Shown here: piece after piece, positions 42,173 to 50,971 of the stretch
How positions within the stretch are numbered: position 1 is the first letter of the stretch
How the letters are laid out: every line of letters begins with the position of its first letter
Assembly (NCBI RefSeq): GCF_002019705.1
Contig: NZ_KV917377.1
Coordinates: 3,321,649 to 3,385,648, forward strand
DNA from: Shouchella patagoniensis
GTDB lineage: Bacteria; Bacillota; Bacilli; Bacillales; Bacillaceae_D
Direction of reading: 5' to 3'
DNA length: 64,000 bases
Notes under the pieces: generated by a model
Seen by the model: only the letters and a program-made list of their open reading frames with translations
Told to the model about the DNA's origin: nothing
Databases searched by the model: none
Translations under genes and position numbers: made by a program

Positions 42173-44455
42173 ATGGAAAGTGTCTTGAAGAAGATAGGGA
42201 AATGGATGGCAACTTACAGGTGGGGCGTCGTAGGCGTCTGGATCGTTCTTCTTGTGTTTGGGGGTTATTACGCAACTCAAGTCAGTGGGTATTTAACCGG
42301 AGGAGGGTGGGGCGTTCCTGATTCTGGTTCCTATCAAGCTTACGAATTGATTTCTGAAGAGTTTGAATCTAGAGACGCGACATCTTTAACGTTTGTGATG
42401 AGTCATAATGAATATGAAATTGGTTCGCCAGAATTTACAGAAGCACTTGAACAAGCGTCTGCTTCTTTATCGGATGAAGCGGAAATTGATAGCGTATATA
42501 CGTGGCTAGATGCTGAAGACCGTTTAAAGGATCAATTTGTTTCAGAGAATTTCGATACAAGTATCGGTTTTCTTGAAATGAACGTCGACGAAGGCTTCGC
42601 TCAGAAAGTCTTGCCCGATATTCAAGAGCGTTTAACCGAATCGATTCAAACAGAGGGATTCAACGCAACCGTCTTAGGTGCACCTGCATTTTGGGGAGAG
42701 ATGAATCAACTGAGCCAAGCTGGTCTTGAGAAAGCACATTTGTATGCATTGCCTATTATCATCTTTGTGTTGTTGCTTGTGTTCCGTTCTGTTGTTTCCT
42801 CAATGACACCTTTGCTTTTATCGGGTTTCTCTATTGTGGCGTCGCTCGGGGTTTTGTATTTCCTTGCGCAAGGTATGGAACTATCTATTTTTGTTCTCGA
42901 TGCAGCCATGATGCTAGGTATTGGTGTAGGAATTGACTTTGCTCTAATATTTGTCAAACGATTTCGAGAACAATTGGAAAAAACAAACGGCAATCATATT
43001 AAGGCAGTTGAGGAAACGATGGGAACTGCAGGACACGCTATTTTATTCTCAGCTTTAACGATTATCGGTTCAATGTCCGCAATTCTGTTCGTTGACATTG
43101 CTGCTGTCCGCTCCATTGCCTTAGGTGTAATCATTGTTGTTTTCTTCTTAATGTTAACGAGCTTGACCTTATTACCTGCATTTTTGGCGATTCTGGGTAC
43201 GAGGGTCAATGCGCTTAAAATTCCGTTCATGACCATTCGCACGATGCCTAATCAACAAGGCAAGTGGTATCGCCTCGCTCATCGGGTCATGAAGCGTCCT
43301 GTTCTTTATTTCGCAGGTTCAGTCTTCTTTTTACTCGTTCTCGCTTGGCCAGCACTTGAGCTTGAAGTGTCTACGCCAGATTCGCGTATGCTTCCTGAAG
43401 ACACCCAGGTTCGTAGTGGGATAAGTGATTTAGAAAATGGCTTTGGAGTAGGTTATTCCGCTCCGATTCAAGTTGTTGTTTCTGCAGATGAAGGGGAGTT
43501 AACTGATACAGAAACGCTATCAAACCTTCAAACGCTACAAGAAGAACTGGAAGGTATCGCCAATGTTGATGAAGTCACTTCACTGCTTTCGTTTTTCCCA
43601 GATATGGATACAGAGATCATCAGTTCAATTCTTACTGAAAATCAGGATCAGTTAACCGATGATGAATGGATGATGCTTAATCGGAACCTTGGTGAAAACA
43701 AAGATGTGGCTGTCTTTGATGTTATCTCCAATGATTATTCCTCTAGTGAAATCAATCGAGCGATTGTGAGAGAAATTCGAGAAATTTATTCTACGAACGA
43801 ACATTGGGATGTGTTTGTAGGTGGAGAAACTGCTGAAGGAATGGATACCAGTCAATTATTGAATGACAGCTTGCCTGGCGTATTGGTATTCACATTAGCC
43901 TTATTGTTTGTTGTGCTAGTGGTAACGTTTAGAAGCTTGGTATTACCGCTTAAGGCCATTGTTATGAACATACTTTCGCTTGGCGCCACGTATGGCGTAC
44001 TCGTCGCTGTCTTTCAATGGGGTTGGGGATCGGAAATTTTTGGTTTTGGTGAATTTGGTTTTATTCAGAGCTTTATCCCGATTTTGTTGCTCGGTCTCTT
44101 ATTTAGTCTAAGTACGGATTACGAAGTGTTTTTATTAAGTCGTGTTCAGGAAGAATATATGAAAGGTATTTCTAATGAAGAAAGTGTTGCTTTAGGCTTA
44201 GAAAAAACGGCACCAATGATTTCTGGCGCAGCCCTTATTATGGTAGCTGTTTTTGGATCATTTGCGTTTGCTGGTGTTCTTCCAATGCAACAATTAGGAT
44301 TTGGAATGGCCCTTGCCATTGCACTTGATGCAACGGTAGTCCGACTGTTTTTAGTTCCGGCAACAATGAAGCTTCTAGGAGATTGGAACTGGTGGCTGCC
44401 ATTTAAACGATCACAGCGCAAGAACAAGCAAGCCGAGAACCGTTCAATTAGTTAA
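42173..44455 (+). CDS. MMPL-family RND-like transporter (YdfJ type)
   Basis: A 760-residue MMPL transporter with the duplicated plan: helix 1 at about 17-37, an extracellular domain, a helix bundle with MMLGIGVGIDFALIF (198-350), a second helix at about 377, a second extracellular domain and a second bundle with LLFSLSTDYEVFLLSRVQEE. Gram-positive members export lipids or drugs. AAAGGAGG precedes ATG 42173. A sensor kinase gene follows within 70 bases, so the pump is likely governed by that two-component pair, or was before its regulator gene was broken. Confidence 0.9.
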   Translation: MESVLKKIGKWMATYRWGVVGVWIVLLVFGGYYATQVSGYLTGGGWGVPDSGSYQAYELISEEFESRDATSLTFVMSHNEYEIGSPEFTEALEQASASLSDEAEIDSVYTWLDAEDRLKDQFVSENFDTSIGFLEMNVDEGFAQKVLPDIQERLTESIQTEGFNATVLGAPAFWGEMNQLSQAGLEKAHLYALPIIIFVLLLVFRSVVSSMTPLLLSGFSIVASLGVLYFLAQGMELSIFVLDAAMMLGIGVGIDFALIFVKRFREQLEKTNGNHIKAVEETMGTAGHAILFSALTIIGSMSAILFVDIAAVRSIALGVIIVVFFLMLTSLTLLPAFLAILGTRVNALKIPFMTIRTMPNQQGKWYRLAHRVMKRPVLYFAGSVFFLLVLAWPALELEVSTPDSRMLPEDTQVRSGISDLENGFGVGYSAPIQVVVSADEGELTDTETLSNLQTLQEELEGIANVDEVTSLLSFFPDMDTEIISSILTENQDQLTDDEWMMLNRNLGENKDVAVFDVISNDYSSSEINRAIVREIREIYSTNEHWDVFVGGETAEGMDTSQLLNDSLPGVLVFTLALLFVVLVVTFRSLVLPLKAIVMNILSLGATYGVLVAVFQWGWGSEIFGFGEFGFIQSFIPILLLGLLFSLSTDYEVFLLSRVQEEYMKGISNEESVALGLEKTAPMISGAALIMVAVFGSFAFAGVLPMQQLGFGMALAIALDATVVRLFLVPATMKLLGDWNWWLPFKRSQRKNKQAENRSIS

Positions 44456-44523
44456 TATACCATTTTGGAGGCTTGAATTTAGCTTATAATGGAAAAGAAG
44501 GAGAATGAAGGAGGGTCCATAGA

Positions 44524-46023
44524 ATGTCTATCCGAGTAAAGTTAATTATCTCTTATGTTTTAATGACCATTATTCCAATCGGGTTATTCGTGCTTTTCCT
44601 TCATCTTCTTTTTCATCTATTTCTAAATAATATAGAGGAGATGAAAGATTTTTATCAGGTGGAGGATGGAGCGGTAGAAGCGTTTTTTTATGAAGAACTT
44701 GCAGCTATAACAGAATTAAAACAAGTTGCGCTAACGGATTCCAATAACCTGTTGGACGAATCTTTTATAGAGCAATATGAAAATGTGCTGGGGCATCGAC
44801 AAATTGCTATTATTGTTCGAAAGGACGATCAAGTGGTAGGGCGATCTTCACCAGAGAGTCTATCACTCCTTCCAGCTCATCAGTTAGCGGTCAATCAAGA
44901 ATATACGAATCATCAAGGTCATATTGGTGAAGGTGATCAATCGTGGCTATTTACAGGAACGGATTTTTACTTTGATGATGGGAGCAAGGGCTCACTCTTT
45001 TTTACACTCGATGTAGAACCCGTGGATTCTTTATTAACAAATGTTATTCCACTTGTTCTTGCGGGGTTTGTTGTTGTCTTTTTATTAACAAATGCTTTGA
45101 TTACCTATGTCATTTCGAAACATTTAATTAAGCCATTAAAAAAACTGAATGTTTCAGCAGGTGAAATTGCAAATGGAAATTTAAATCAGGAGACAGGTAT
45201 TGTACGTAACGATGAGATTGGTAATTTGGCCATGACTTTTGAAGATATGAGACTGAAATTAAAAAAATCGATTGAGATTCAGGAGAAATATGAAACAAAT
45301 CGTAAAGAACTAATTAATAACATATCTCATGATTTAAAGACTCCCATTACTTCCATTAAAGGTCATGTTCAAGGAATTATGGATGGCGTTGCTCAAGACC
45401 AGAATAAGCTAGAAAAGTATGTACAGGTCATTCATTTGAAAGCTTCTGAAATGGATAAACTTATTGATGAGCTCTTGCTATTTTCGAAGCTTGATCTAAA
45501 CAGCATTCCCTTCCATTTTGAGAACGTCAACGTTTGTGACTATATGAATGACATTATTGAAGCGTTTCAAGATGAATATGAAGACGTTAAGATCTATGCT
45601 GACTTAAACATCCATTCTAAAACGCATGTTATGGCTGATCGAGCTCAACTATATAAGGTATTTGCCAACCTTTTAGCAAATAGTGTGAAATTCATGAACA
45701 AAGACAGCAAAGAAATAATTCTATCCGCTAGTGTGCAGGAGAAATTTGTGAAAATTGCCATTTCAGATAATGGGCAAGGAATTGAAGAGCAGGATTTGCC
45801 TTTTGTGTTTGATCGTTTCTTCCGTGCAGAGGCGTCTCGGAGTTCCGAACGAGGGGGAAGTGGAATAGGCTTAGCGATTGTAAAGCAAATTATTAAAGCT
45901 CATCATGGCACAATGGGTATAGACAGCAAAGTCAATCAAGGAACAACGATCCATTTTACGTTGCCAGTTGCCGATGTAAACGATAAAAGGGAGAGACAAG
46001 ATGAAACGGATACTGATTGTTGA
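44524..46023 (+). CDS. Sensor histidine kinase
   Basis: A 499-residue transmembrane kinase. It has helix 1 at 7-35, an extracellular sensor (about 36-175), helix 2 at 178-198 and a HAMP linker (KHLIKPLKKLNVSAGEIANG). The HisKA box ISHDLKTPITSIKGH carries the phosphorylated His 269. The ATPase domain shows NLLANSVKFM, DNGQGIE and RGGSGIGLAIVKQI. It overlaps the start of the response regulator by 23 bases. The regulator's receiver domain is broken, so the kinase may be without its native partner. Confidence 0.94.
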   Translation: MSIRVKLIISYVLMTIIPIGLFVLFLHLLFHLFLNNIEEMKDFYQVEDGAVEAFFYEELAAITELKQVALTDSNNLLDESFIEQYENVLGHRQIAIIVRKDDQVVGRSSPESLSLLPAHQLAVNQEYTNHQGHIGEGDQSWLFTGTDFYFDDGSKGSLFFTLDVEPVDSLLTNVIPLVLAGFVVVFLLTNALITYVISKHLIKPLKKLNVSAGEIANGNLNQETGIVRNDEIGNLAMTFEDMRLKLKKSIEIQEKYETNRKELINNISHDLKTPITSIKGHVQGIMDGVAQDQNKLEKYVQVIHLKASEMDKLIDELLLFSKLDLNSIPFHFENVNVCDYMNDIIEAFQDEYEDVKIYADLNIHSKTHVMADRAQLYKVFANLLANSVKFMNKDSKEIILSASVQEKFVKIAISDNGQGIEEQDLPFVFDRFFRAEASRSSERGGSGIGLAIVKQIIKAHHGTMGIDSKVNQGTTIHFTLPVADVNDKRERQDETDTDC

Positions 46024-46130
46024 AGATGAGAAGAGTATATCTGAATTACAGAAAGATTACCTTGAAATTAATGGGTTTGAGGTAGAAATTGAACATACAG
46101 GAAATCAAGGATTGGAGCGAGCGTTCAATG
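46001..46130 (+). pseudogene. Response regulator, N-terminal receiver fragment
   Basis: MKRILIVEDEKSISELQKDY, then NGFEVEIEHTG and QGLERAF match the first 43 residues of an OmpR-type receiver, including the acidic pair E8-D9. After this the similarity ends and the frame runs into integrase sequence on the opposite strand. The phospho-acceptor Asp and the DNA-binding domain are missing. A DNA-binding half of the same family reappears at 49930. Confidence 0.85.
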
Positions 46131-46640
46131 CTCATTCGATGAGGGGATCGATCTGTGACAAAAATAGCAGCGTCAGTATCTTTCCGGTTGTGGATATACC
46201 GTTTTAACCAGATGTCACAACGAATGTTAAAGTAAACCTCTCGTTCCTTATCTCCTTTCCCTCTGACAATGGCAGAACGATTCGACCAGTTAATACAATT
46301 CTTATCCAGAGAGACAATTTCACCTATACGGCAACCAGCTGAAAACATAAACTCAAACAGTGCTTTCTCCATTGGCATTTTACAAGCTTCCCTAAGATGT
46401 TCAATTTCTCTCTCTGTGAGGAATTTCGGGATTCGCTTCCCGACCTTTGGCTCCTTAATCTTATAGGCTGGAAGGTTTTAAGTGTTCGCTTGATTCAGCT
46501 AAGTATTCCTTTAGTTGATTAGTAGATAATGACTCAATGGAGACATCGTTAAAATAGCGGATGAGAAGGCATGATTGTAATTTGTACGCTTTTAACGTCT
46601 GTGAAGAGAAATCTTCAATTCGTTTATCAGATTCATAGTT
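46130..46640 (-). pseudogene. Tyrosine recombinase/integrase remnant
   Basis: Reading the minus strand: DKRIEDFSSQTLKAYKLQSC, LSTNQLKEYLAESSEHLKPS, a break, then YKIKEPKVGKRIPKFLTERE, GCRIGEIVSLD and GKGDKEREVYF. The last group is the start of the catalytic domain (RIGE carries the first Arg). A stretch between the two groups is missing and the C-terminal catalytic part with HxxR and Tyr is absent. It is the abrupt neighbour of the truncated receiver domain and marks an old insertion. Confidence 0.75.
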
Positions 46641-46641
46641 T

Positions 46642-46958
46642 TTGGAACAAAGTCTTACGGGTTTTACTCGAGAGGAAATGCTAATCAGCCATTTGGAAAC
46701 TGGAACTGAATCCTTTTATTCTAAAGGTCTGTATGATTATCAGGAGCTACATTTCCACGAAATTAAGAATGATGCGTTATTTATTGTAAGAAAAACCGGA
46801 AAAGAAGTAGGGAGACATCTACTATATAAGGAAGAGTACATACAGCGACCATTTTCATTTTTTATCTGAAAAACTCTCCGTGCTATTTAGTAGCAGAGAT
46901 GAATTGAACAATTACCTTCAGGACAATTTCAACGTTCATATCGGTACTGCGCTTTGAA
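46642..46958 (+). pseudogene. Unidentified frameshifted reading frame
   Basis: A 75-codon frame (FTREEMLISHLETGTESFYS, then IVRKTGKEVGRHLLYKEEYI) continues in another frame as HFLSEKLSVLFSSRDELNNY to VHIGTAL with a stop at 46956-46958. A one-base shift in the T-rich stretch near 46860 would join them to about 105 codons. Family and function unknown. Confidence 0.4.
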
Positions 46959-47106
46959 AAACATGATCCTGCTTGACATGGAAACTCTGGATTTTAGTGT
47001 GGACTCTGGTATATACGAAGTTGCCTTGTTTTCATTCTTAAACTAAAGGAGCAGAAGAGTTGAAGAAGCTCTCGCTATTACTATTGTTAAAAAAGGGAGA
47101 TTTGAA

Positions 47107-47628
47107 ATGATTTATTATAAGAGTGGCAGTCTAATTATTCGCTCAATGGAACAAAGTGATATAGAGAAATTTGTTGAAGGATTTGTTGCACAGAATTGGC
47201 ATAAACCAAAAGAATTGTTTGAGGGTTACTATATTCGACAAGAAAGCAAAGAACAGATAGTTATTGTTGCTGAAGTAGACAATCAAGTAGCAGGTTATGT
47301 CACACTTTTACCAAGTGCTTCAACAGGGCCATTCGCAGCTGATAATATCCCTGAAATTGTTGATTTAAATGTACTTATTAAATTTCAAAAGAAGGGTATT
47401 GGGAAGAAGATGATGGATGTGGGAGAAAGAATTGCAAAAGAATATAGTGACAAAGTTTCGCTAGCAGTAGGTTTACATTATGGTTATGGCTCTGCACAAA
47501 AAATGTATGTTAAACGTGGATATACCCCTGATGGTTCAGGAGTGTGGTATAAGGGAGAACAGTTGGAGCAATATGCTCAATGTGAAAATGATGATGATTT
47601 AACTCTTTACTTCTTAAAACAAATTTAA
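47107..47628 (+). CDS. GNAT-family N-acetyltransferase
   Basis: A 173-residue acetyltransferase. The fold is shown by SLIIRSMEQSDIEKFVEGF at the start, IVAEVDNQVAGYVTLLP (beta 4), VDLNVLIKFQKKGIGKKMMD (acetyl-CoA loop Q/R-x-x-G-x-G) and LHYGYGSAQKMYVKRGYTPD. The substrate is unknown. ATG 47107 has AAGGGAGA upstream. It is the first complete gene of the block inserted between the two response-regulator halves. Confidence 0.92.
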   Translation: MIYYKSGSLIIRSMEQSDIEKFVEGFVAQNWHKPKELFEGYYIRQESKEQIVIVAEVDNQVAGYVTLLPSASTGPFAADNIPEIVDLNVLIKFQKKGIGKKMMDVGERIAKEYSDKVSLAVGLHYGYGSAQKMYVKRGYTPDGSGVWYKGEQLEQYAQCENDDDLTLYFLKQI

Positions 47629-47742
47629 ACAAATCATCTTCATTAACGGATGCGATCTTTCAATAACGGAGGATCGCTTTTCCTTCTTCAAGTATCGGAG
47701 CAAATACTTAAATACTATCTTTTACTTTGTCTGTCAATAATC

Positions 47743-47748
47743 TATAAT
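47743..47748 (+). promoter_or_regulatory. Probable -10 box of the monooxygenase gene
   Basis: A perfect TATAAT lies 58 bases before the ATG at 47806, with only a weak -35 (TTTTAC) 17 bases upstream of it. Confidence 0.35.
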
Positions 47749-47805
47749 ATTCAAATAGACGTTTGAATGTTTTGGTTGTCACAGTCAGAGGAGTGAATTA
47801 GAACT

Positions 47806-48870
47806 ATGATAAATTATGAAGTTGTTATTATCGGTGGAGGTCAAGCAGGTTTAGCAATGGGGTATTATCTAACAAAGAAGGAAATTCCGTTTGTTATATT
47901 AGATAAGAATGAACGTGTAGGCGATTCTTGGAAAAAAAGATATGATTCTTTGGTTTTATTTACCCCTCGAAGATATAGTAGTTTACCTGGATTGGAAATG
48001 GAGGGTTTATTGAAAGAATTTCCAACGAAAGATGATATTGCGGATTATTTGGATAGCTATGTAAAGCGTTTTGATTTTCCAATAGTGTTTAACACTAACG
48101 TAGTCAGATTAAATAAACAGTCCGATGGTTCATTCCTCTTAGAAACAAGCAGTGGACAGATTAAGGCTAAACAAGTAGTAGTAGCAACTGGGGCATTTCA
48201 AAAACCTATTATACCTAATGTTATAAAAAAGGAGTCGAGTATTTTCCAGCTTCACTCTTCCGAATATCATTCACCAAAGGAAGTGAAAGGGACTGATATA
48301 TTAGTTGTAGGTGGAGGTAATTCTGGTGCACAAATTGCTGTAGAGTTAGCAAAGGATAAAAATGTTACAATAGCAGTAGGGCACGAATTGAAATTTTTAC
48401 CTTTGAAATTCTTTGGAAGAAGTATTTTTAGTTGGTTAGAAACATTTGGATTGTTATATGCTGGAAAAAATACGCTAAAAGGAAAATGGTTCCAAAAACA
48501 AAATGACCCAATTTTCGGAAAGGAACTAAAAAAACTTATTAGAAATAGAAAAGTTGATGTGAAACCTAAAGTAACCCATGTCAATGATACAGAAGTTCAT
48601 TTTAAAAACAACACTCGAAGAAAATTCACAAGTATTATATGGTCTACTGGTTTTGTACCTTCTTACGATTGGATTAATATAGAGGGTGTGATTTCCAATG
48701 ATGAAGGAAAACCCATCCATACTAGAGGTATAACGAATATAAAAGGTCTTTATTTTATAGGTTTGCCTTGGCAATATCAACGAGGTTCAGCATTGATATG
48801 TGGAGTAAGTTTGGATGCAGAATATTTAGTTTCAACCATTATTTTAAATATGTCTAAAAATAAACTATAA
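47806..48870 (+). CDS. Flavin-containing monooxygenase-like NAD(P)/FAD oxidoreductase
   Basis: A 354-residue flavoprotein of the CzcO/YpdA-like monooxygenase group. It has the FAD loop VIIGGGQAGLAMGYYL at the N terminus, GDSWKKRYDSLVLFTP (typical of this group), the NAD(P) loop VVGGGNSGAQIAVELA near residue 168 and the ATG-like WSTGFVPSY towards the end. ATG 47806 follows AGAGGAG. The substrate is unknown. It is an independent unit with its own promoter and terminator. Confidence 0.9.
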   Translation: MINYEVVIIGGGQAGLAMGYYLTKKEIPFVILDKNERVGDSWKKRYDSLVLFTPRRYSSLPGLEMEGLLKEFPTKDDIADYLDSYVKRFDFPIVFNTNVVRLNKQSDGSFLLETSSGQIKAKQVVVATGAFQKPIIPNVIKKESSIFQLHSSEYHSPKEVKGTDILVVGGGNSGAQIAVELAKDKNVTIAVGHELKFLPLKFFGRSIFSWLETFGLLYAGKNTLKGKWFQKQNDPIFGKELKKLIRNRKVDVKPKVTHVNDTEVHFKNNTRRKFTSIIWSTGFVPSYDWINIEGVISNDEGKPIHTRGITNIKGLYFIGLPWQYQRGSALICGVSLDAEYLVSTIILNMSKNKL

Positions 48871-48876
48871 TCTATT

Positions 48877-48890
48877 GTGAAACGTTTCAC
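48877..48890. promoter_or_regulatory. cre-like palindrome behind the monooxygenase gene
   Basis: GTGAAACGTTTCAC is a perfect 14-base palindrome matching much of the CcpA (cre) consensus. Its place after a stop codon, just before a terminator, makes a regulatory role unsure. Confidence 0.3.
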
Positions 48891-48904
48891 TCAAACTAAC
48901 GGGT

Positions 48905-48936
48905 GCTTTACTTCAAGAAGGAGTAAAGCCTTTTTT
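48905..48936 (+). terminator. Terminator with TAACGGGTGC lead
   Basis: GCTTTACT pairs with AGTAAAGC, followed by CTTTTTTT. The stem is entered from ACTAACGGGTGC, which recurs at 49278. Confidence 0.8.
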
Positions 48937-49024
48937 TATTGAACTAAAGCAGTAGTTTATTTGAAGAAGGAATATTTGTTTAATGATACAATAAAAGTTA
49001 TTATTGTTCGGCTATTGAGGTGGG

Positions 49025-49267
49025 ATGATGTTGAAATTCATTGAATTCGGAATAGGCAATACATGGATAATTAGGACTGAAACAGAGTTAGAAGATGGCA
49101 CGGAATATGAGGAGAAAGGAATAAAAGGACCAATAAAATTTCACTCCTTGTACTTAAGAATTTGGATAGGTAAAACCGTTTTAATAGCAGATTTAAAAGA
49201 AGGTTTTAAAAGACAAAAGAAAAACCGTAACCAATTTAAAGTTATATTTGGTATAGTCAGTGGTTAA
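49025..49267 (+). CDS. DUF3977 family protein
   Basis: An 80-residue protein that fits the DUF3977 family: LKFIEFGIGNTWIIRTETEL, then EDGTEYEEKG, FHSLYLRIWIGKTV and EGFKRQKKNRNQFK. Family members are about 75-85 residues long and have no assigned function. The frame starts at ATG 49025 or 49028. The GAGGTGGG site precedes it. Confidence 0.85.
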   Translation: MMLKFIEFGIGNTWIIRTETELEDGTEYEEKGIKGPIKFHSLYLRIWIGKTVLIADLKEGFKRQKKNRNQFKVIFGIVSG

Positions 49268-49396
49268 ATCTTGTTTCACTAACGGGTGCATTCCTACAAC
49301 AAGGGATGCTTGTTGTTTGTCAACAAAAAGGAAATTAATGTTAAATTAAAGGAGCAGGATATTTTAAGAAGAAACTAAAATTAGGAGGTAATGGAA

Positions 49397-49780
49397 GTGG
49401 ATTTTATATACATATCATCAATCATAGTGGCGATTTTTTGTGTTTTCGTTTCAGTTTTTCAAGTGCTACTTTCACTTGGCTATCCTTTGGGTGAATTTGC
49501 AATGGGAGGATATTATAAAGTTTTACCTAAAAAATTACGAATTGTGAGTGCAGTGAATGCTTTGATTCTCTTATTTATTGGCTTTATTTTTCTGCAACAT
49601 ACCAATGTCTTAAATGGTTTAGATTTTTTATCTACAAATATTTTAGTATGGGTTATTACAATCTTCTTGGGCTTAAATACAATAACAAACCTAATATCTC
49701 GGAGTAAAAAAGAAAGGCTTATTATGACACCATTATCGGGTTTTGTTTTCATATTATGTTTATTTATTACTTTATCATAG
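49397..49780 (+). CDS. Small four-helix membrane protein
   Basis: A 127-residue integral membrane protein. Hydrophobic helices lie at about 4-26, 45-67, 79-95 and 107-127, with GYPLGEFAMGGYYKVLPKKL in the first loop. GTG 49397 is preferred over ATG 49391 because AGGAGG is eight bases upstream of the GTG but only two of the ATG. The function is unknown. The GYPLGEFAMGG segment recalls a conserved Bacillus membrane family. Confidence 0.8.
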   Translation: MDFIYISSIIVAIFCVFVSVFQVLLSLGYPLGEFAMGGYYKVLPKKLRIVSAVNALILLFIGFIFLQHTNVLNGLDFLSTNILVWVITIFLGLNTITNLISRSKKERLIMTPLSGFVFILCLFITLS

Positions 49781-49830
49781 GATTATTTCTTTAATTCTTA
49801 TTCAAGTAATGGGGTGTGTTAGTGCAACAA

Positions 49831-49884
49831 CCTAAATTAAAAAGTCGGTTCCTTGTGTAAAGGAATTCGACTTTTTAATTTAGG
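49831..49884. terminator. Long imperfect hairpin at the end of the inserted block
   Basis: CCTAAATTAAAAAGTCG...TTCCTT pairs with AAGGAA..CGACTTTTTAATTTAGG (arms of about 23 bases, one bulge, loop GTGTA). It separates the membrane-protein gene from the response-regulator half. Confidence 0.75.
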
Positions 49885-49929
49885 TATGCTTAACGTTGTA
49901 AATCCGCATTTTCCTGACGTTACCCCTAA

Positions 49930-50268
49930 GTGAGATTACACGACCCGCCAAAAGAACAAACGATCATTGGCCGTTTATGTATTGATCATGTTGCTAGAAC
50001 CATTGAACTGGATGGAACAGAAGTTAAATTCAGGGCCAAGGAGTTTGACTTGCTAGCTTTCCTCGCGCTCCATCCTGGTCAAGTGTTGACGAAAGATCAT
50101 CTATATGAGCGAATTCGGGGGATGGATGCTGCCAGTGATCATACAACGGTGAGGGTCCATGTTAAAAAGATCCGCGATAAACTATGTATCAATGAGATAG
50201 AGTTTGAAGGAATTGAAACGGTTTGGGGCGTTGGTTATCGCTTAAGAATCGTTGCTTGCATAGAGTGA
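49930..50268 (+). pseudogene. Response regulator, C-terminal winged-helix fragment
   Basis: A 112-codon frame with a complete OmpR/PhoB DNA-binding domain (FRAKEFDLLAFLALHPGQVL, KDHLYERIRG, TVRVHVKKIRDKL, WGVGYRL) but no receiver. The frame is closed by a TAA directly before GTG 49930, and no ribosome site is seen. It is most simply the tail of the response regulator beginning at 46001, with about 70-75 residues of receiver missing and 3.8 kb in between. It could instead belong to another regulator. Confidence 0.7.
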
Positions 50269-50603
50269 AAGAATATCGTTTACCTTTGAAACATCCTGAT
50301 GGGAAGGTGTTAATAGGTGATGAATGCTCGATTGGATTGGAACGATTTGTTTCACAAAATTTGCGAGCGATTGCGAAGGGCCAATGTCTAGGAAAACCGC
50401 TTTTTTTTCTTTCTGTTAAAACGCGTATGGCTTGTTCAAATAAAATCGGTTCTCTGACGGTGTTCCAAAAGTTTGGCCTGGAAACTGATTTACCGGAAGT
50501 GATCGTTGAACAGGGAATAAAGACAGTGTGCCCGTTCTGTATAGAAATCTTATCAAGAAAGCGAGTAAATGGTACTTTAATAGGTTCGACCAAAGGGGAA
50601 TGA
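50265..50603 (+). CDS. Hypothetical protein with CPFC motif
   Basis: A 112-codon frame overlapping the end of the response-regulator fragment by four bases (GTG start). It contains GDECSIGLERFVSQNLRAIA, KTRMACSNKIGSLTVFQKFG, and GIKTVCPFCIEIL, with a CxxC pair that may bind metal. It has normal codon use, but no ribosome site is obvious. I do not recognise the family. It is upstream of the nitrate genes, separated from them by the TnrA-like box. Confidence 0.5.
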   Translation: MKEYRLPLKHPDGKVLIGDECSIGLERFVSQNLRAIAKGQCLGKPLFFLSVKTRMACSNKIGSLTVFQKFGLETDLPEVIVEQGIKTVCPFCIEILSRKRVNGTLIGSTKGE

Positions 50604-50874
50604 AAAGCAAAGTCAACCGGAAACCGGTAGGAAGCTATGTTTTATTTAGTTAACCCTTTAGTGACCCTCTTTAACTCTGATTGAGGCATAGATAGAAGGA
50701 AATTGGATTGATATTGAATGCCTGCAGGATCGGATGTCATGTAGCTGGTCGCGTGTATAAATTTGAGAGCGGCGGTTAAATTGAATGAAATCATAGAAGC
50801 ACCTTGCGATGGCAGGAGTGCTTCTTCTGTTTGTGTTTAAATATCCATCCAGCAAATTTTGTCGAAAGGTATGC

Positions 50875-50891
50875 TGTGATATTTGTTTACA
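50875..50891. promoter_or_regulatory. TnrA/GlnR-type box upstream of the nitrate operon
   Basis: TGTGATATTTGTTTACA matches the TnrA/GlnR consensus TGTNANAWWWTMTNACA at all but two positions, including both TGT and ACA ends. Its centre is about 40 bases upstream of TACACT (50921-50926), a possible -10 box, so it would sit near -49 of the start site. That is where TnrA activates nas and nrgAB promoters. No good -35 box is present, as expected of an activator-dependent promoter. Nothing else of note lies in the gap 50604-50971. Confidence 0.65.
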
Positions 50892-50971
50892 ACTTCACCC
50901 ATAACCTATACGAGCCGGGTTACACTCACAGCAATACGATAACGATGGAACTTGTTAAAGGGAGGGTCGTC

